NCBI GenBank assembly: GCA_964019135.1
Contig: OZ025248.1
Span: forward strand, 56,909,670 to 56,973,669
DNA: 64,000 bases
Reading direction: 5' to 3'
Source of the DNA: Arenicola marina
Lineage: Eukaryota; Annelida; Polychaeta; Arenicolidae
The position numbers and the translations under genes are program-made. Shown piece by piece: positions 37,694-47,978 of the stretch; the stretch's first letter is position 1; each line of letters begins with the position of its first letter. The notes beneath the pieces were generated by a model. It saw only the letters and a program-made list of their open reading frames with translations. It searched no databases and had not been told where the DNA came from.

Positions 37694-37770
37694 TTTTAGA
37701 GCCAGGGAACCAGCGCTTTCTCCAACACCGGTTTTAGAGTGAGGGAACCAGTGCTGTCTCCAACACCGGT
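37694..37770. repeat. 38 bp tandem duplication
   Basis: Two copies start with TTTTAGAG at 37694 and 37732 and share AGGGAACCAG and TCTCCAACACCGG. They differ at only a few positions. Confidence 0.9.
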
Positions 37771-38682
37771 TTCATATAAAACAGTGCATCATTTATAAAA
37801 CTTAAGCGGCTATGTGCTTGGAAGGTTGAGCCACCATTTCGTTGTGTCTTATTTTTATTTTTCGCGAATAGACTTGTTTGTTACACGTCGCCCGCGGGAA
37901 GGTGGGGTGGGGGGGATTAGTATAATTGAAATTCGAGACGAAAACTATTTATGTTTTCTGCCATGCGGATTGCGTCGTCCGGAGGCTGGTGTGGCTCAGG
38001 GGGTTGAGGGAGGTGGGAGAGGGAGAGGGGGTTCGATGGGCTTGGGGTCTCATTGTCACAGGATATGTTTTTGCCGTGTCCAGTCCATCTGTGCGCCAAG
38101 GAGACCTCAGCCTCCGACCCATCCATCATCCTCATGTCTTTGGTGTACCGAGACGCGACATCAGTTTCAGTTTCCGTTGCGACGCGACTATAAGAACTGT
38201 AAAAGAGACTTTGAGGGGACACGCTTCTGCCTTCCGGGGGTCTGCCTAGCCTAACGGAGTCACACATGGCATACATGCTTTTACATTACTTTAGAAACAG
38301 AACAAAACACTATTTATTAAACAAATATTGAGGATTTGCAGAAAACTATTCGATCAAAGTCAGTCGGCAAGTTTGATAGATTCAATTTACCATTGTGAAG
38401 TTAGGGTCTTAGGTCATTTTCGTAATCTTTGGTAACTCACTGTGTACCTATTTGTTGCCTATAATATCACACGGTCGTATTTCCGTGTTCGGGCGAACCA
38501 TTGTCTCAACATAGCTCAGGTAGAACTCACGCCCACCATCTGCTCTAACAGTCCATTTCGTGAGATCTGATATAGATGATGAAGCCTTCGTCGCACAGTG
38601 ACGACTGGGCTAAGTGGGGACATCTAGTATGTAACATGATGACTTCATTACAGGACCACCCGTACGAAAATATATAGAAATT
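37771..38682. other. Unique sequence, nothing firm
   Basis: A 146-codon plus ORF (37814-38254) is overlapped by open frames on the other strand and has no recognised domain. TAGCTCAGGTAGAAC near 38512 resembles a tRNA A box, but no B box follows. The end is A/T-rich as it enters the foldback-like element. Confidence 0.5.
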
Positions 38683-38744
38683 CTATAAACAAAATTCTAA
38701 AGGTTTTTATCGATTTTTCTTTTCAAATTATAAACGTTTTCCTT

Positions 38745-39492
38745 TAGAGTTTCCATTGAATTTTCACTGAATTTCCATAGAATTTCCATAGTCTTCATAG
38801 AATTTCCATATAGTTTCCATAGAGTTTTCATAGGATTGCCATAGAGTCTTCATAGAATTGCCATAGAGTCTTCATAGAATTTCCATAGAATTTCCATAGA
38901 ATCTTCATAGAATTTTCAAAGAGTCTTCACAGAATTTCCAGTTTTCCTAGAATTTCCATAGAATTTCCATAGAATCTTCATAGAATTTCCATAGAGTTTC
39001 ATAGAATTTCCATAGTCTTCATAGCATTTCCATAGAGTCTTCATAGAATTTCCATAGAATCTTCACAGAATTTCCATAGAGACTTCATAGAATTTCCATG
39101 GAGTTTTCATAGAATTTCCATAAAGTTTTCATAGAATTTCCATAGAATTTCCATGGTCTTCATAGAATTTCCATAGATTCTTCATAGAATTTCCATAGAA
39201 TTTCAATAGAGTCTTCATAGAATTTCCATAGAGGTTTCATATAATGTCCATAGTCTTCATAGAATTTCCATAGAGTTTTCATAGAATTTCCATAGTCTTT
39301 ATAGAATTTCCATAGTCTTCATAGAATTTCCATAGAATTTCCATAGTCTTCATAAAATTTCCATAGAGTTTTCATAGAATTTCTTTAGAATTTCCATAGA
39401 GTCTTCATAGAATTTCCATAGAATTTCCCTAGAGTTTTCATACAATTTCCATAGAGTTTTCATAGAATTTCCATCGAGTCTTCATAGAGCTT
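38745..39492. repeat. TTCCATAGAAT-type A/T-rich satellite (left arm)
   Basis: Degenerate 10-12 bp units, TTCCATAGAAT and CTTCATAGAAT/GTTTTCATAGA, form composite blocks of about 22-33 bp. Units vary much more than in the other large arrays here, suggesting greater age. No long ORF arises because of TAG and TGA words. Confidence 0.92.
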
Positions 39493-39592
39493 CCGGGGGC
39501 CTCCCTATTGTAGTATTGTAGCGCCCTGGGTGAGTCAAACATCAGCTCCGTCTCGGCTGAACGGGCACGGCCGTTGGGCAGACCTTCACATC

Positions 39593-39607
39593 TCCTGCTG
39601 CTTATGT
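39593..39607 (+). repeat. SINE target-site duplication, left copy
   Basis: The 15-mer TCCTGCTGCTTATGT is repeated perfectly at 39770-39784, directly after the SINE. Such flanking direct repeats are expected from target-primed insertion by LINE machinery. Confidence 0.85.
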
Positions 39608-39769
39608 AGCGCACTAGACCGCAGATCAATAGGTCCTGGGTTCGAATCCGGGCTCGGGCACCTAATCTGGGGAATGTTTCATTCCTTCATCCTTCATCGT
39701 CTCGGGAGGTTCCTTGGCCCAATTTAGCCTGTATGTGCACAAAAGTGGCCTAAAACCCCAACATTCCAT
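39608..39769 (+). mobile_element. 5'-truncated tRNA(Cys)-derived SINE
   Basis: The 162 bp insert is bounded by perfect 15 bp direct repeats. Bases 39617-39636 match the anticodon region of animal tRNA-Cys(GCA) at 18 of 20 positions. A perfect B-box word, GGTTCGAATCC, follows at 39639-39649, then an acceptor-like GCTCGGGCA. The 5' part of the tRNA, including most of the A box, is missing, so the copy is truncated and probably not transcribable by Pol III alone. The body shares GGTTCCTTGG (39708) and GTGGCCTAA (39745) with the copy at 54155-54311. Confidence 0.8.
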
Positions 39770-39784
39770 TCCTGCTGCTTATGT
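39770..39784 (+). repeat. SINE target-site duplication, right copy
   Basis: This is the perfect second copy of the 15-mer at 39593-39607. It fixes the 3' end of the SINE just before it. Confidence 0.85.
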
Positions 39785-40079
39785 TATTGTTCAAAGGATT
39801 GGCTCCACCGCTACTCTCACTTCGCAGCTGGCAACCGGTGCGAAAGTCAATATGCCGGCAAGGCTTCCAACGTTCCTTAAATGCGAAGTTTTAAATCTTC
39901 GAATATCACCTTATATCGTGCCGTGCCGTCGGTATCCCTTCATATATCGCTTGCAGGAGTCTTCTTACACAATATATTCCAGAATTCGTCAAACCACTCG
40001 TTCGCCTGTCGCAGAGAACGTAGCCTACGTGTGTTAAACCCAGAGCTCGTTGTTGTGCCTGCCGTCAGTAGTAAGGCCG

Positions 40080-40165
40080 GTATGGAAACTATTCAAACTC
40101 GATGGAGACTATGGAAACTCCATAGAAATTCTATAAAAACTCTATGGAAATTCTTTAAAAAAAAC
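40080..40165. repeat. CTATGGAAA-type repeat (right arm, inverted relative to the left arm)
   Basis: Words such as ACTATGGAAACTC and CTCTATGGAAATTCT are the reverse complement of the left-arm TTCCATAGAGT motif. Only about 85 bp is present, against about 740 bp on the left, so the arms of the foldback-like element are very unequal. Confidence 0.8.
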
Positions 40166-40229
40166 TCTATAGGACAACGTTTAGAATTTCCATAGAAAAA
40201 TCGATAGAAACCTTTAGAATTGTTTATAG

Positions 40230-41019
40230 TGAAATTCTGTAAGATATTAGCCTACGGGGTGTAATGATGTCTAATAAACTTAATGCCATGATTCGCCTAA
40301 TAAATCTAGGAAGAGATAACTACCTTCATGTATCCTTTCACAATAATAGTCTGGGCAACCTAGGGATATACCCAAAAACAAATTGCAATAGTAATCAAAC
40401 CTGTTTTTTCTTATTCCATATGTATCTAGTTTTGGTGTTTCCAAAATCTACCAAAATCAATTCATTGGAACATATTGTTAAGGGGGTGGCTTAATTACTT
40501 TACCCTACTAACCCCACAAGCAGCAATGTATTTTTACATAAACGAAATGATAGGGAGGCGAGGCAGCTGAGACCCGCACTACAAATTGTGACCTGCATAC
40601 CTATATTTCCAGTGTGTATGATGGAGAGTTATTTAATCTACACAATGCAACAAACATAGACAAAATATCTTGTATATTAAAGTGTTTAGGACATTTTAAA
40701 GTAGGAACCTCTTCTCAAGCTTTCCGGCTGTCGATAGACGCAGTGTATTTGCATGGCGAGCCGGATGGGCCTCCGGTTTGACACACTTTTCGATACATGG
40801 TCCGATATTCACAATTCAATCGATTATTGACGCGTTTTAACCTGATCACATGAATAAAATATGCATGTGGGAGGGGAAGGGGTGGGGAGGAAAGTTAAGA
40901 AATGACAATCTTTCTTCCTCCACGACCAACAATGCATATTTCATCTCTATCAAATGTGAAATTTCAAGGGGGAAGGGGGGGGGGGGGGGGGTAGGGACTG
41001 GGAGTAAGTAGACGGGACA
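40230..41019. other. A/T-rich unique sequence
   Basis: A 76-codon ORF at 40264 has no recognised domain. G17 lies at 40975-40991. Nothing else was noticed. Confidence 0.5.
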
Positions 41020-41612
41020 CACTCCAAGCTAGGGGAGGGCAGACCCTCCAAGTTCGGATGGTAATCCCGGTGTTATTGGAGGGAAGATACCCCCTAGTCG
41101 GGGCGGTACTCCAAGTTAGGGGAGGGAAGAAATTCAACATTCGGGTAATACCCTAAGATACGGGAGCGGAGACACTTCAAATTGGGGCTCTACCCCAAAC
41201 CAGGAAACGGGAGACACCCCAAGTTATGGAAGGTTAGACACCTCGAATTAGGGGAGGGAAGACACTTAAAGTTGGGGTGGTAGCCTAACTTAGGGGGTAG
41301 GGAGAGAATTACTATTCGGAGGGAGATCTGTTAGGGGGGGTCATATGCCGACACGTTCGGGAGGGGTGGTGCACAAGCCAAGTTCTCCCAAGTTAAGAGA
41401 AGGGAGACACCCTAGGTTAGGGGAGGGAACACACCCCAAGTTGGGGTGGTGCCCCAAAATGGGGGAGACACCTCAAGTTAGGGGAGGGGAGATAACTGAA
41501 GTTGAGGGAGGGGGCAAAGCCCCACGTTTGGGTAGTACCCCAAGTTTGGGGAGGGAGACACTCCAACTTAGGGAAGGGGAGACACTCGAATATTAGGGGA
41601 GGGGAGGCACCA
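41020..41612. repeat. Degenerate GGGGAGGGAGACACCCCAAGTT-like repeat, 20-45 bp
   Basis: The phrases AAGTTAGGGGAGGG, GAGACAC and GGGGTGGTACCCCAA recur with irregular spacing and many substitutions. It is an old, heavily diverged array. Several CCCCAA/TTGGGG inverted words could form small hairpins. Confidence 0.85.
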
Positions 41613-41744
41613 ACTGACCCCTGTCTGTGCTGACCCCTGATTCAGCACAGGCTGCCAGGGCTATAAAGAGTACTTCTACAAACCTGCAAACGTACCTGAT
41701 CATAACCGGCTACGAGAGGAAAAATAATGGCTCTGTCGAAATAT

Positions 41745-41945
41745 TATCTCTATCTACGTTCTATAGCAACCAATTGCTCTATAGAAGTATCCCTACATCT
41801 TCTATAGAAAAAATGTTTTCTATAGAAATATCTGTTTACGTTATATAGAAAATTATTGTTCTATAGAATTATGTACAAACGTTCTATAGAAAATCATATT
41901 TCTATACATTTGTCTATAGAAATTCTATGGAGTTATATAAAACGT
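41745..41945. repeat. Cluster of TTCTATAGAA palindromes
   Basis: In about 200 bp of A/T-rich sequence, CTATAGA occurs about ten times, mostly within the palindrome TTCTATAGAA. Spacing is irregular (15-35 bp). The AGAAATTCTAT word also occurs at the ends of the foldback-like element at 38.68-40.23 kb, hinting that the two are related. Confidence 0.8.
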
Positions 41946-42059
41946 TTTGCTACGGGCAGTAACATGTTATTGCAGTCGCGGTCTTCTTGTTATGTACATC
42001 GTGAATGTCAGTTGTCATATGTACTACTATTGAACTAACAATTTTAACCCAACTGCGTG

Positions 42060-42140
42060 GTGAGTCACAGCGGCAGGCTGGTCAGCAGATCAGCACGTCG
42101 CCTTGTGAGGTCTCCCGGTCCAATTGCGCCGGAAATGTTA
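42060..42140 (+). pseudogene. Degenerate tRNA-like / SINE-head fragment (tentative)
   Basis: TGGTCAGCAGATCAGCACGT is followed by an anticodon-loop-like CCTTGTGAGG and a weak B-box-like CCCGGTCCAATTGCGCCGG. Arm pairing is poor, and no SINE body is clearly present. It could equally be chance similarity. Confidence 0.25.
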
Positions 42141-42514
42141 GTGTTGGCCCAACCTGAAGGAAGGGGAGCCGCTGGGGGTTGTGTTTGTGTCAGGAGGTCG
42201 GCGTACAGGCGGCGAGTTGGGGGACGCGGGCCAGGGCGGTGATCTGCAGCGGCGGCCTGAGGCTCGGGGTGAGGACGGCTTGATGTGACCCCGGCCTGTT
42301 ACGTCTCTATAAAGGACCCATGTCGGCGGGCCCGGCCTCGGTGGCCTTCACTGGGCCAGCTACTGGGCCAGCTGCCATCGTGCCGAGTTTTTATCAGTTT
42401 TTAACGGCGCGGGAAATAAAATAAAGTGGTGACTGCAGCGGGAAGCGGTGGCATGAAAGCTCAGTTTCCTATCCGCGAGGGTGGGGTGATCCTGAGGGCA
42501 GAGCCGGGGCTGTA
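42141..42514. other. GC-rich unique sequence
   Basis: No gene is recognised. The words GGGCCAGCTACTGGGCCAGCT near 42352 form a short duplication. ORFs overlap on both strands. Confidence 0.45.
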
Positions 42515-42591
42515 CAAGACAAGGCGGGGCAAGACAAGGTGGGGCAAGACAAGGCGAGGCAAGACAAGACGGGGCAAGACAAGGCGGGGAA
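42515..42591. repeat. 15 bp tandem repeat, about 5 copies
   Basis: The unit is CAAGACAAGGCGGGG with single-base variants (GTGGGG, GCGAGG, GACGGGG). The array is short and clearly tandem. Confidence 0.93.
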
Positions 42592-42691
42592 GGAGGAGGC
42601 AGTGCAAGCCTGCAGGGCAGGGCCAAGACAATGCAATGCGCGGCGCCCCCTCCCCCTCTGTTTGTGATAACACGTCCTTGTGCCGGCCTGG

Positions 42692-42783
42692 TCCCAGCGG
42701 GTGACCCAGCGGGTGACCCAGCGGGTGACCCAGCGGGTGACCCAGCGGGTGACCCAGTGGGTGACCCAGCGGGTGACCCAGCG
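42692..42783. repeat. 12 bp tandem repeat, about 7.5 copies
   Basis: The unit GTGACCCAGCGG is nearly perfect, with one GTGACCCAGTGG variant. A multiple of three, it gives short GDPA or VTQR repeat translations with no protein context. Confidence 0.95.
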
Positions 42784-42934
42784 CCACAACAATGTCCCCG
42801 GCGCGCGTCACCCTGGGGCACGCCTTAAAGAGCCACCCAAGCTGAAGCCTTTCTTCTCTCATCCGGTTATGGCGGTGGCACTTTGAATCGTCCATCCTTC
42901 GCCGTCCACCGTATTACTTACCTGGGAATGCGAC

Positions 42935-43065
42935 GCCCCCCGCCTTATCCTCACCCCCGCCTCATCCTCACTCGCCGGGGAGTGGGTGGGAGGGGGGAGG
43001 GACGGCCATCTGCCTCATCCTCACTCCCCGGGGAGGGGGTTGGAAGGGGGGAGGGGTGTATGGTC
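42935..43065. repeat. About 60 bp G/C-rich duplication
   Basis: Two copies carry CCTCATCCTCACTC followed by CGGGGAG and a GGGAGGGG-rich end. They differ by several substitutions and small indels. Confidence 0.8.
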
Positions 43066-44430
43066 CCGCCGGTCAATTAGCAGTCCCCGCGCGTCACCGG
43101 TCCCGATATACCCGCAGTTACCGGAAGTGCGTCCCATTCTGGATCCCAGGTGTCACGTGCTTTGTTCTGGAATCCCGGGGAGGAGAGTGGGGGGGGGAGG
43201 TGGGGTGGTGGCGTCGCCGGCTGACGACAGGATAGTCAGGACGGGGGTTGGTCGAGGGGGGTGGGGGTGGCGTCTAGAAGGATATGGGATGTACCTTGTA
43301 TAGGTCCGTTATCCTTCGCCCATTGATTGCCTTGAACTCGACGCCCATTGCTACTAACCAGACAATGGGTTCGTCATACCCTTGGCCTTGAGGTATCGGA
43401 TAAGAAAAGCAGGGATTGACCAGATTGTTTTGTCAAGAATTTTTTTTTGTTCTTTGTTCTTTTGTTGCTGTTGTAAACGCGTTATTCATTAAGTGGCACC
43501 CTGTGTGCTGGGGGTTTAGAGAATCCTGGGGTGAAGTAACAGTCTCCAGAATTTATTTGGTCCTCAATAGCGCTGCGCGGGATTAACGATGGCTTAGGCC
43601 CAAGTGTTACTGTGTAGTCAGCCTAAGGTGGGTTGTCAGGCTGTCAGGCTGTCAGCCCGCCTGTGTAATCCGGTTCAGGGGGCCCCTCGGCAAGTGGCAG
43701 GCACAGCGCTACTCTTCCACAGTAATTGTGAACAGTTTGGGAGGATCTTCGCGCCGTAACAGTTGTTTACCACGCCATTTACAGTGACTGATGCGACTCC
43801 CGTCCCTTTGCTGGTTAACATCACTGGTCTGCGCCCCCCCCCCCCCCCCGGGGTATGGGGTGGGGGGGGGGCTTCATTGCGTGGGATAGTCTCCCAGGAA
43901 ATGCCTCGCCTCGATAAGACAGAGCACTGCCCCACCCACCTAGTTTCCCGGAACTGGCTCACTACCTCGGTCTGTTAATAGTCTGCCGGCTAGTCCATGA
44001 AAGGGGCGGCACCGTGTAGTGCCGCGGTGTGGTGGCGCGGGGTGATGGCGCGGGTCAGTATTTAAGACACCTATTAAGGACGCTTCCCCCCTCCTCCCCC
44101 CCCCTCTGCCCCCGCGTTATCTGGCGACTGCGGGAAGGCGGGAGTGGGGGGGGGGCGGGTCGACATGGGCTCTCGCGGAGAGCGGCGCGATAAGGGAAGG
44201 CCACATCTCCGGAACGGGGTTGGAAATTGGCTAATTGGCGCCTGGCTGGCCTCCCCCCCCCCCTCCCCCTAGCCCACCCCAAGGCCGCTCACCTGCCTGT
44301 ATAGCAGTGCGCGCCGCTAGATACTGACTTGGAGGACCTCTTCAGACTAGAGGCCGCCTGCTAAAAGCCAACCTCCCGTCACTGATGACAGGGACTTTGT
44401 GCGGCCCCCGGACCCCTTCCCTCCATCTTG
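43066..44430. other. Unique sequence with G/C homopolymers
   Basis: A C16 run lies at 43834-43849 and is followed closely by a G-run, giving a GC-rich potential hairpin. T-rich sequence lies at about 43438-43475. ORFs have no recognised domains. Confidence 0.5.
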
Positions 44431-45783
44431 GCTGGCCCAAGAGGCGCTGACCGAGGTGGCGCTGGCCGAGGAGGCTGGCCGAAAAGGCGGTGGCCGGGGA
44501 GGCTGGTCGAGGAGGCGCAGGCCGGGAAGGCTGGTCGAGAAGGCGCTGGCGGAGGAGGCTGGCCGAATAGGCTGGCAAAGGAGGCTGACCCAAGAGGCGC
44601 TGGCTGGGGAGGCTGGTCGAGGAGGCGCTGGCGGAGGAGGCTGGCCGAATAGGCTGGCCGAGGAGGCGCTGGCCGAGGAGGCTGGCCTAGGAGGCAGGCC
44701 GAGGAGGCTGGCCGAAGAGGCGCAGGCCGGGAAGGCTGGTCGAGGAGGCGCTGGCGGAGGGGGCTGGCCGAGGAAGCTGGCGGAGGAGGCTGGCCCAAGA
44801 GGCGCTGGCCGAGGAGGCTGGCCGAGGAAGCTGGCGGAGGAGGCTAGCCCAAGAGGCGCAGGCCGGGGAGACTGGTCGAGGAGGCGCTGACCGAGGAGGC
44901 GCTGGCCGAGAAGGCGCTGGCCCAGGAGGCGCTGGTCAAGGAGGCTGGCCCAAGAGGCGCTGGCCGAGGAGGCTGGCCGAAGAGGCGCAGGCCGGGGAGG
45001 CTGGTCGAGGAGGCGCAAGCCGGGAAGGCTGGTCGAGGAGGCGCTGGCAGAGGAGGCTGGCCGAGGAAGCTGGCGGGGGAGGCTGGCCCAAAAGGCGCTG
45101 GCCGGGGAGGCTAGTCGAGGAAGCTGGCGGAGGAGGCTGGCCGAGGAGGCTGGCCGAGGAGGCTGGCCGAGGAGGCTGGCCGAGAAGGCGCTGGCTGAAG
45201 AGACGCTGGCCGAGGAGGCGGGCCGAGGAGGCGGGCCGAGGAGGCGGGCCGAGGAGGCGGGCCGAGGAGGCGGGCCGAGGAGGCGGGCCGAGGAGGCGGG
45301 CCGAGGCTGGCTGAGGGGCTGACCGAAAAGACTGGCTGAGAAAGCTGGCTGGCCGAGGAGGCGCTGACCGAGGAGACTGGCCGAGGAGGCGGGTCGAGGA
45401 GGCGGGCCGAGGAGGCGGGCCGAGGAGGCGGGCCGAGGAGGCTGGCCGAGGAGGCTGGCCGAGGAGACGCTGGCCGAGGAGACGCTGGCCGAGGAGGCTG
45501 GCCGAGGAGGCCTAGGAGGCGGGCCGAGGAGGCGGGCCGAGGAGGCTGGCCGAGAAGGCTGGCCGAGGAGGCTGGCCGAGGAGACGCTGGCCGAGGAGAC
45601 GCTGGCCGAGGAGACGCTGGCCGAGGAGGCTGGCCGAGGAGGCCTAGGAGGCGGGCCGAGGAGGCTGGTCGAGGAGGCGCTGGCCGAGGAGGCTGGCCGA
45701 GGAGGCCTAGGAGGCTGGCCGAGGAGGCGCTGGCCGAGGAGGCGCTGGCCGAGGAGGCGGGTCGAGGAGGCTGGCCGAGGAGG
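44431..45783. repeat. 13/15 bp GAGGAGGCTGGCC minisatellite
   Basis: About 1.35 kb is built from GAGGAGGCTGGCC and its GAGGAGGCGGGCC and GAGGAGGCGCTGGCC (15 bp) forms. The sequence becomes more homogeneous towards the right end (45180-45780). The plus strand is strongly purine-rich. The minus-strand ORF of 480 codons translates the 39 bp (3 x 13) periodicity into 13-residue Pro/Ala/Ser/Leu repeats. The irregular mixture of 13 and 15 bp units argues against coding. Confidence 0.96.
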
Positions 45784-47469
45784 TCCCATTCTTTTTGGTT
45801 AAATGATGGAAGGATAGGCTATGGTAACAAGATGCTAATGATGTCTGACGTCATTAGGTGTGTTTGTTGGCTCGGTACGTGACTGTTGTCACAAGCTGTG
45901 AGCAGACAGCAGCACTAACGTCATTCCTTTATATGACTATGACAAGTTGGATGGGGTGTTGCCTCTAATTGGCATCAAATGAATTGTGTTTTTATTTCTC
46001 CCTCGGCATTGTTGGTTTTAAAATCACACAATTTCCCGTCGTCTGAGCTTCAACTATTTGTATTACTCCGTTCATGGTGCAGGGTGCGGAGGGGAGGGGG
46101 TGTTGGTGGTGGGGGGGGGGGGTGGTCTAACCCGTCGCAGGAATAATACTCCTCTATGGAATCTTCCTTTTCTGTGCTCAGGGAGCAGAAGCAGAACAAT
46201 GGGGAGGCTGGGAGGGGGGGGGGGGGAGCGTGTATCTGTAAGAGTTCTGCCCCCGCCCCCCACCACCAACCCCACATCCAAAGTACACCCATACAGACAC
46301 GTTACATGAAGGGAGAGTGAGGATGTGTGGGTGGGGTGGAAGTGACCTTGTCCTGCCCCTGTAGTCGCACATCTCACGGGATTTGCCTCCATATTGGAGC
46401 GGGAGAAGAGGGGGGGGGGGAGTGAGGTCGGGGGGTTGAAGATAACTGTCGTATCGCCGTGAAGTATTGTTGGCGGCGGTGTTGTCTATTTCATGGCTGT
46501 AATCGCTGCAATCTTACCTGAATCCTTTGCTTCGTCTGGATGTCGAGTTGGCGACGAGTTTTCTGGTCTGGCCACTCTCGTTGGCCTCACTCCCTGGGCG
46601 GGCGGCCTTTGAACATGCTAGTTTCTTATCTTCTAAAGCATATATCATTTTCAGAAATAGCTACTTCTTGTAACTTTGCTTTGGAATGTGATACAGAAGA
46701 ACGCTGATATGTGTAAAGCACGGTGCCATTTTATCCCACCTACATAGTCTCGTGTCGTCTGGGTTTCTAGGGTGGGTTTTTAATGCCGATGGGCAGGGGA
46801 GGTGGGAGCTACTGGGACACGTGGCATTGGGACAGGTGCCTGCCTAAACCAGCTTATTCATTGCTAATTATTATTTACCAGATGTGAAATGTGACATGAT
46901 GTAAATGGTGCTTATCTGCCATAAGTCGAGCGATGGGTTCTTCTTAATGCTGCTATACAAAATAAAGTGGTGGTGATGAGGCTAGAGGCAGGCGCATTGA
47001 CACGTGACCGGTCATTATGAAGACCGGCTATGTGCCCCGGTACAGCTTCAGAGGGTTGATCGTGCGTAGGGATCTTGAACAATAATTTCTTTTTAAACCA
47101 CAGACACGTGTTGGTTCCCATTCGACTACTTCTCAGACTATTAGTTCAGGCGGCCCCGCTGATGGTTTACACGATGGAGTAGCAATCTTCCTGTTTGTCT
47201 GTTCATGGGGGCTTGTGGCGATGGGGCCTTCTTATTGGCCACCACATCTACGGATATTGGCGGCGGAATGCTCTTATTGGTGAAATGACGGAGGGATAGT
47301 GGCGATGAGACTTTTTATTGGTTAAATGATAGAAACATTTGCGTGAGTCCCGCCATAGGGCGGCACCAACACACCTGGGGGTGTTTGTCGTCGCCTCCGA
47401 GAAAACCTACCGCTGTATCCTACCATTGAGGTATGGCACTCCACTTGTCCGCTGTCAGGTTACATTCTA
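45784..47469. other. Unique sequence with a dispersed ATTGG-type motif
   Basis: G-runs lie near 46109 and 46207. A motif close to CTTTTTGGTTAAATGATGGA occurs at 45791-45817 and, diverged, at 47271-47299 and 47311-47335. No gene is recognised. Confidence 0.5.
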
Positions 47470-47632
47470 CGGCACGTGGCGTGGGGGTTGGCGTGGCGTG
47501 GGGCGGCCAGGTGCTTGACGTGGCGTGGGGGTTGGCGTGGCGTGGGGGTTGGCGTGGGGGTTGGCGTGGCGTGGGGCGGCCAGGTGCTTGACGTGGCGTG
47601 GGGGTTGGCGTGGCGTGGGGCGGCCAGTTCTT
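47470..47632. repeat. GGCGTGGCGTGGGGGTT tandem repeat with longer blocks
   Basis: GTGGCGTGGGGGTTGGC units are interspersed with the block GGGGCGGCCAGGTGCTTGAC, which appears about three times. The repeats are nearly identical. Confidence 0.9.
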
Positions 47633-47896
47633 GGGTGCTCCTGGCGCCGTCATTGCCATCCGAAGTTGGCGTGTTCTTTTTAATGTGTTCATGTTCCTCC
47701 ATTGTTATATCGGCGTTTGCTCGGGCCTCCCATTTATGTGCACGTATTTCTGGGTTGGGCGATGTCTGTTTGTCTTTCCCGTTATCTGTTTTATTACTTC
47801 CTCTCCTCTCGCTCTCCTAGCCTTACCAAATCCCCTCCCCTCCTACACCTCCTGAACATGAGATGTTTCGGCTACCGATGGCGGCCCCTCCACCGT

Positions 47897-47978
47897 CTGT
47901 CTGTCTGTGTGTCTGTCTGTCTGTCTGTCTGGCTGTCTGTCTCTCTGTCTCTCTGTCTGTCTGTCTGTCCGTCTGCTT
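47897..47978. repeat. (GTCT)n microsatellite
   Basis: About 20 tetranucleotide units GTCT are interrupted by GTGT, GGCT, CTCT and GTCC variants. Confidence 0.97.

Larger units (their letters stand above)
38683..40229. mobile_element. Foldback-like element with unequal repeat-bearing arms
   Basis: The left end (38685-38753) and the reverse complement of the right end (40162-40227) align over about 68 bp at roughly 87%, sharing ATTCTAAAGGTTT and ATCGATTTTTCT. Inside both ends lies the same short repeat in opposite orientation, TTCCATAGA(A/G)T with TTCATAGA variants. The left arm carries about 740 bp of it; the right arm carries about 85 bp. The centre holds a SINE and about 300 bp of unique sequence. 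Terminal inverted repeats with variable internal tandem repeats are the known architecture of foldback transposons. Exact ends and target-site duplications are not resolved. Confidence 0.72.

Noticed and set aside
38505-38570. tRNA-like A box TAGCTCAGGTAGAAC
   Set aside because: No B box at a workable distance and no pairing acceptor stem.
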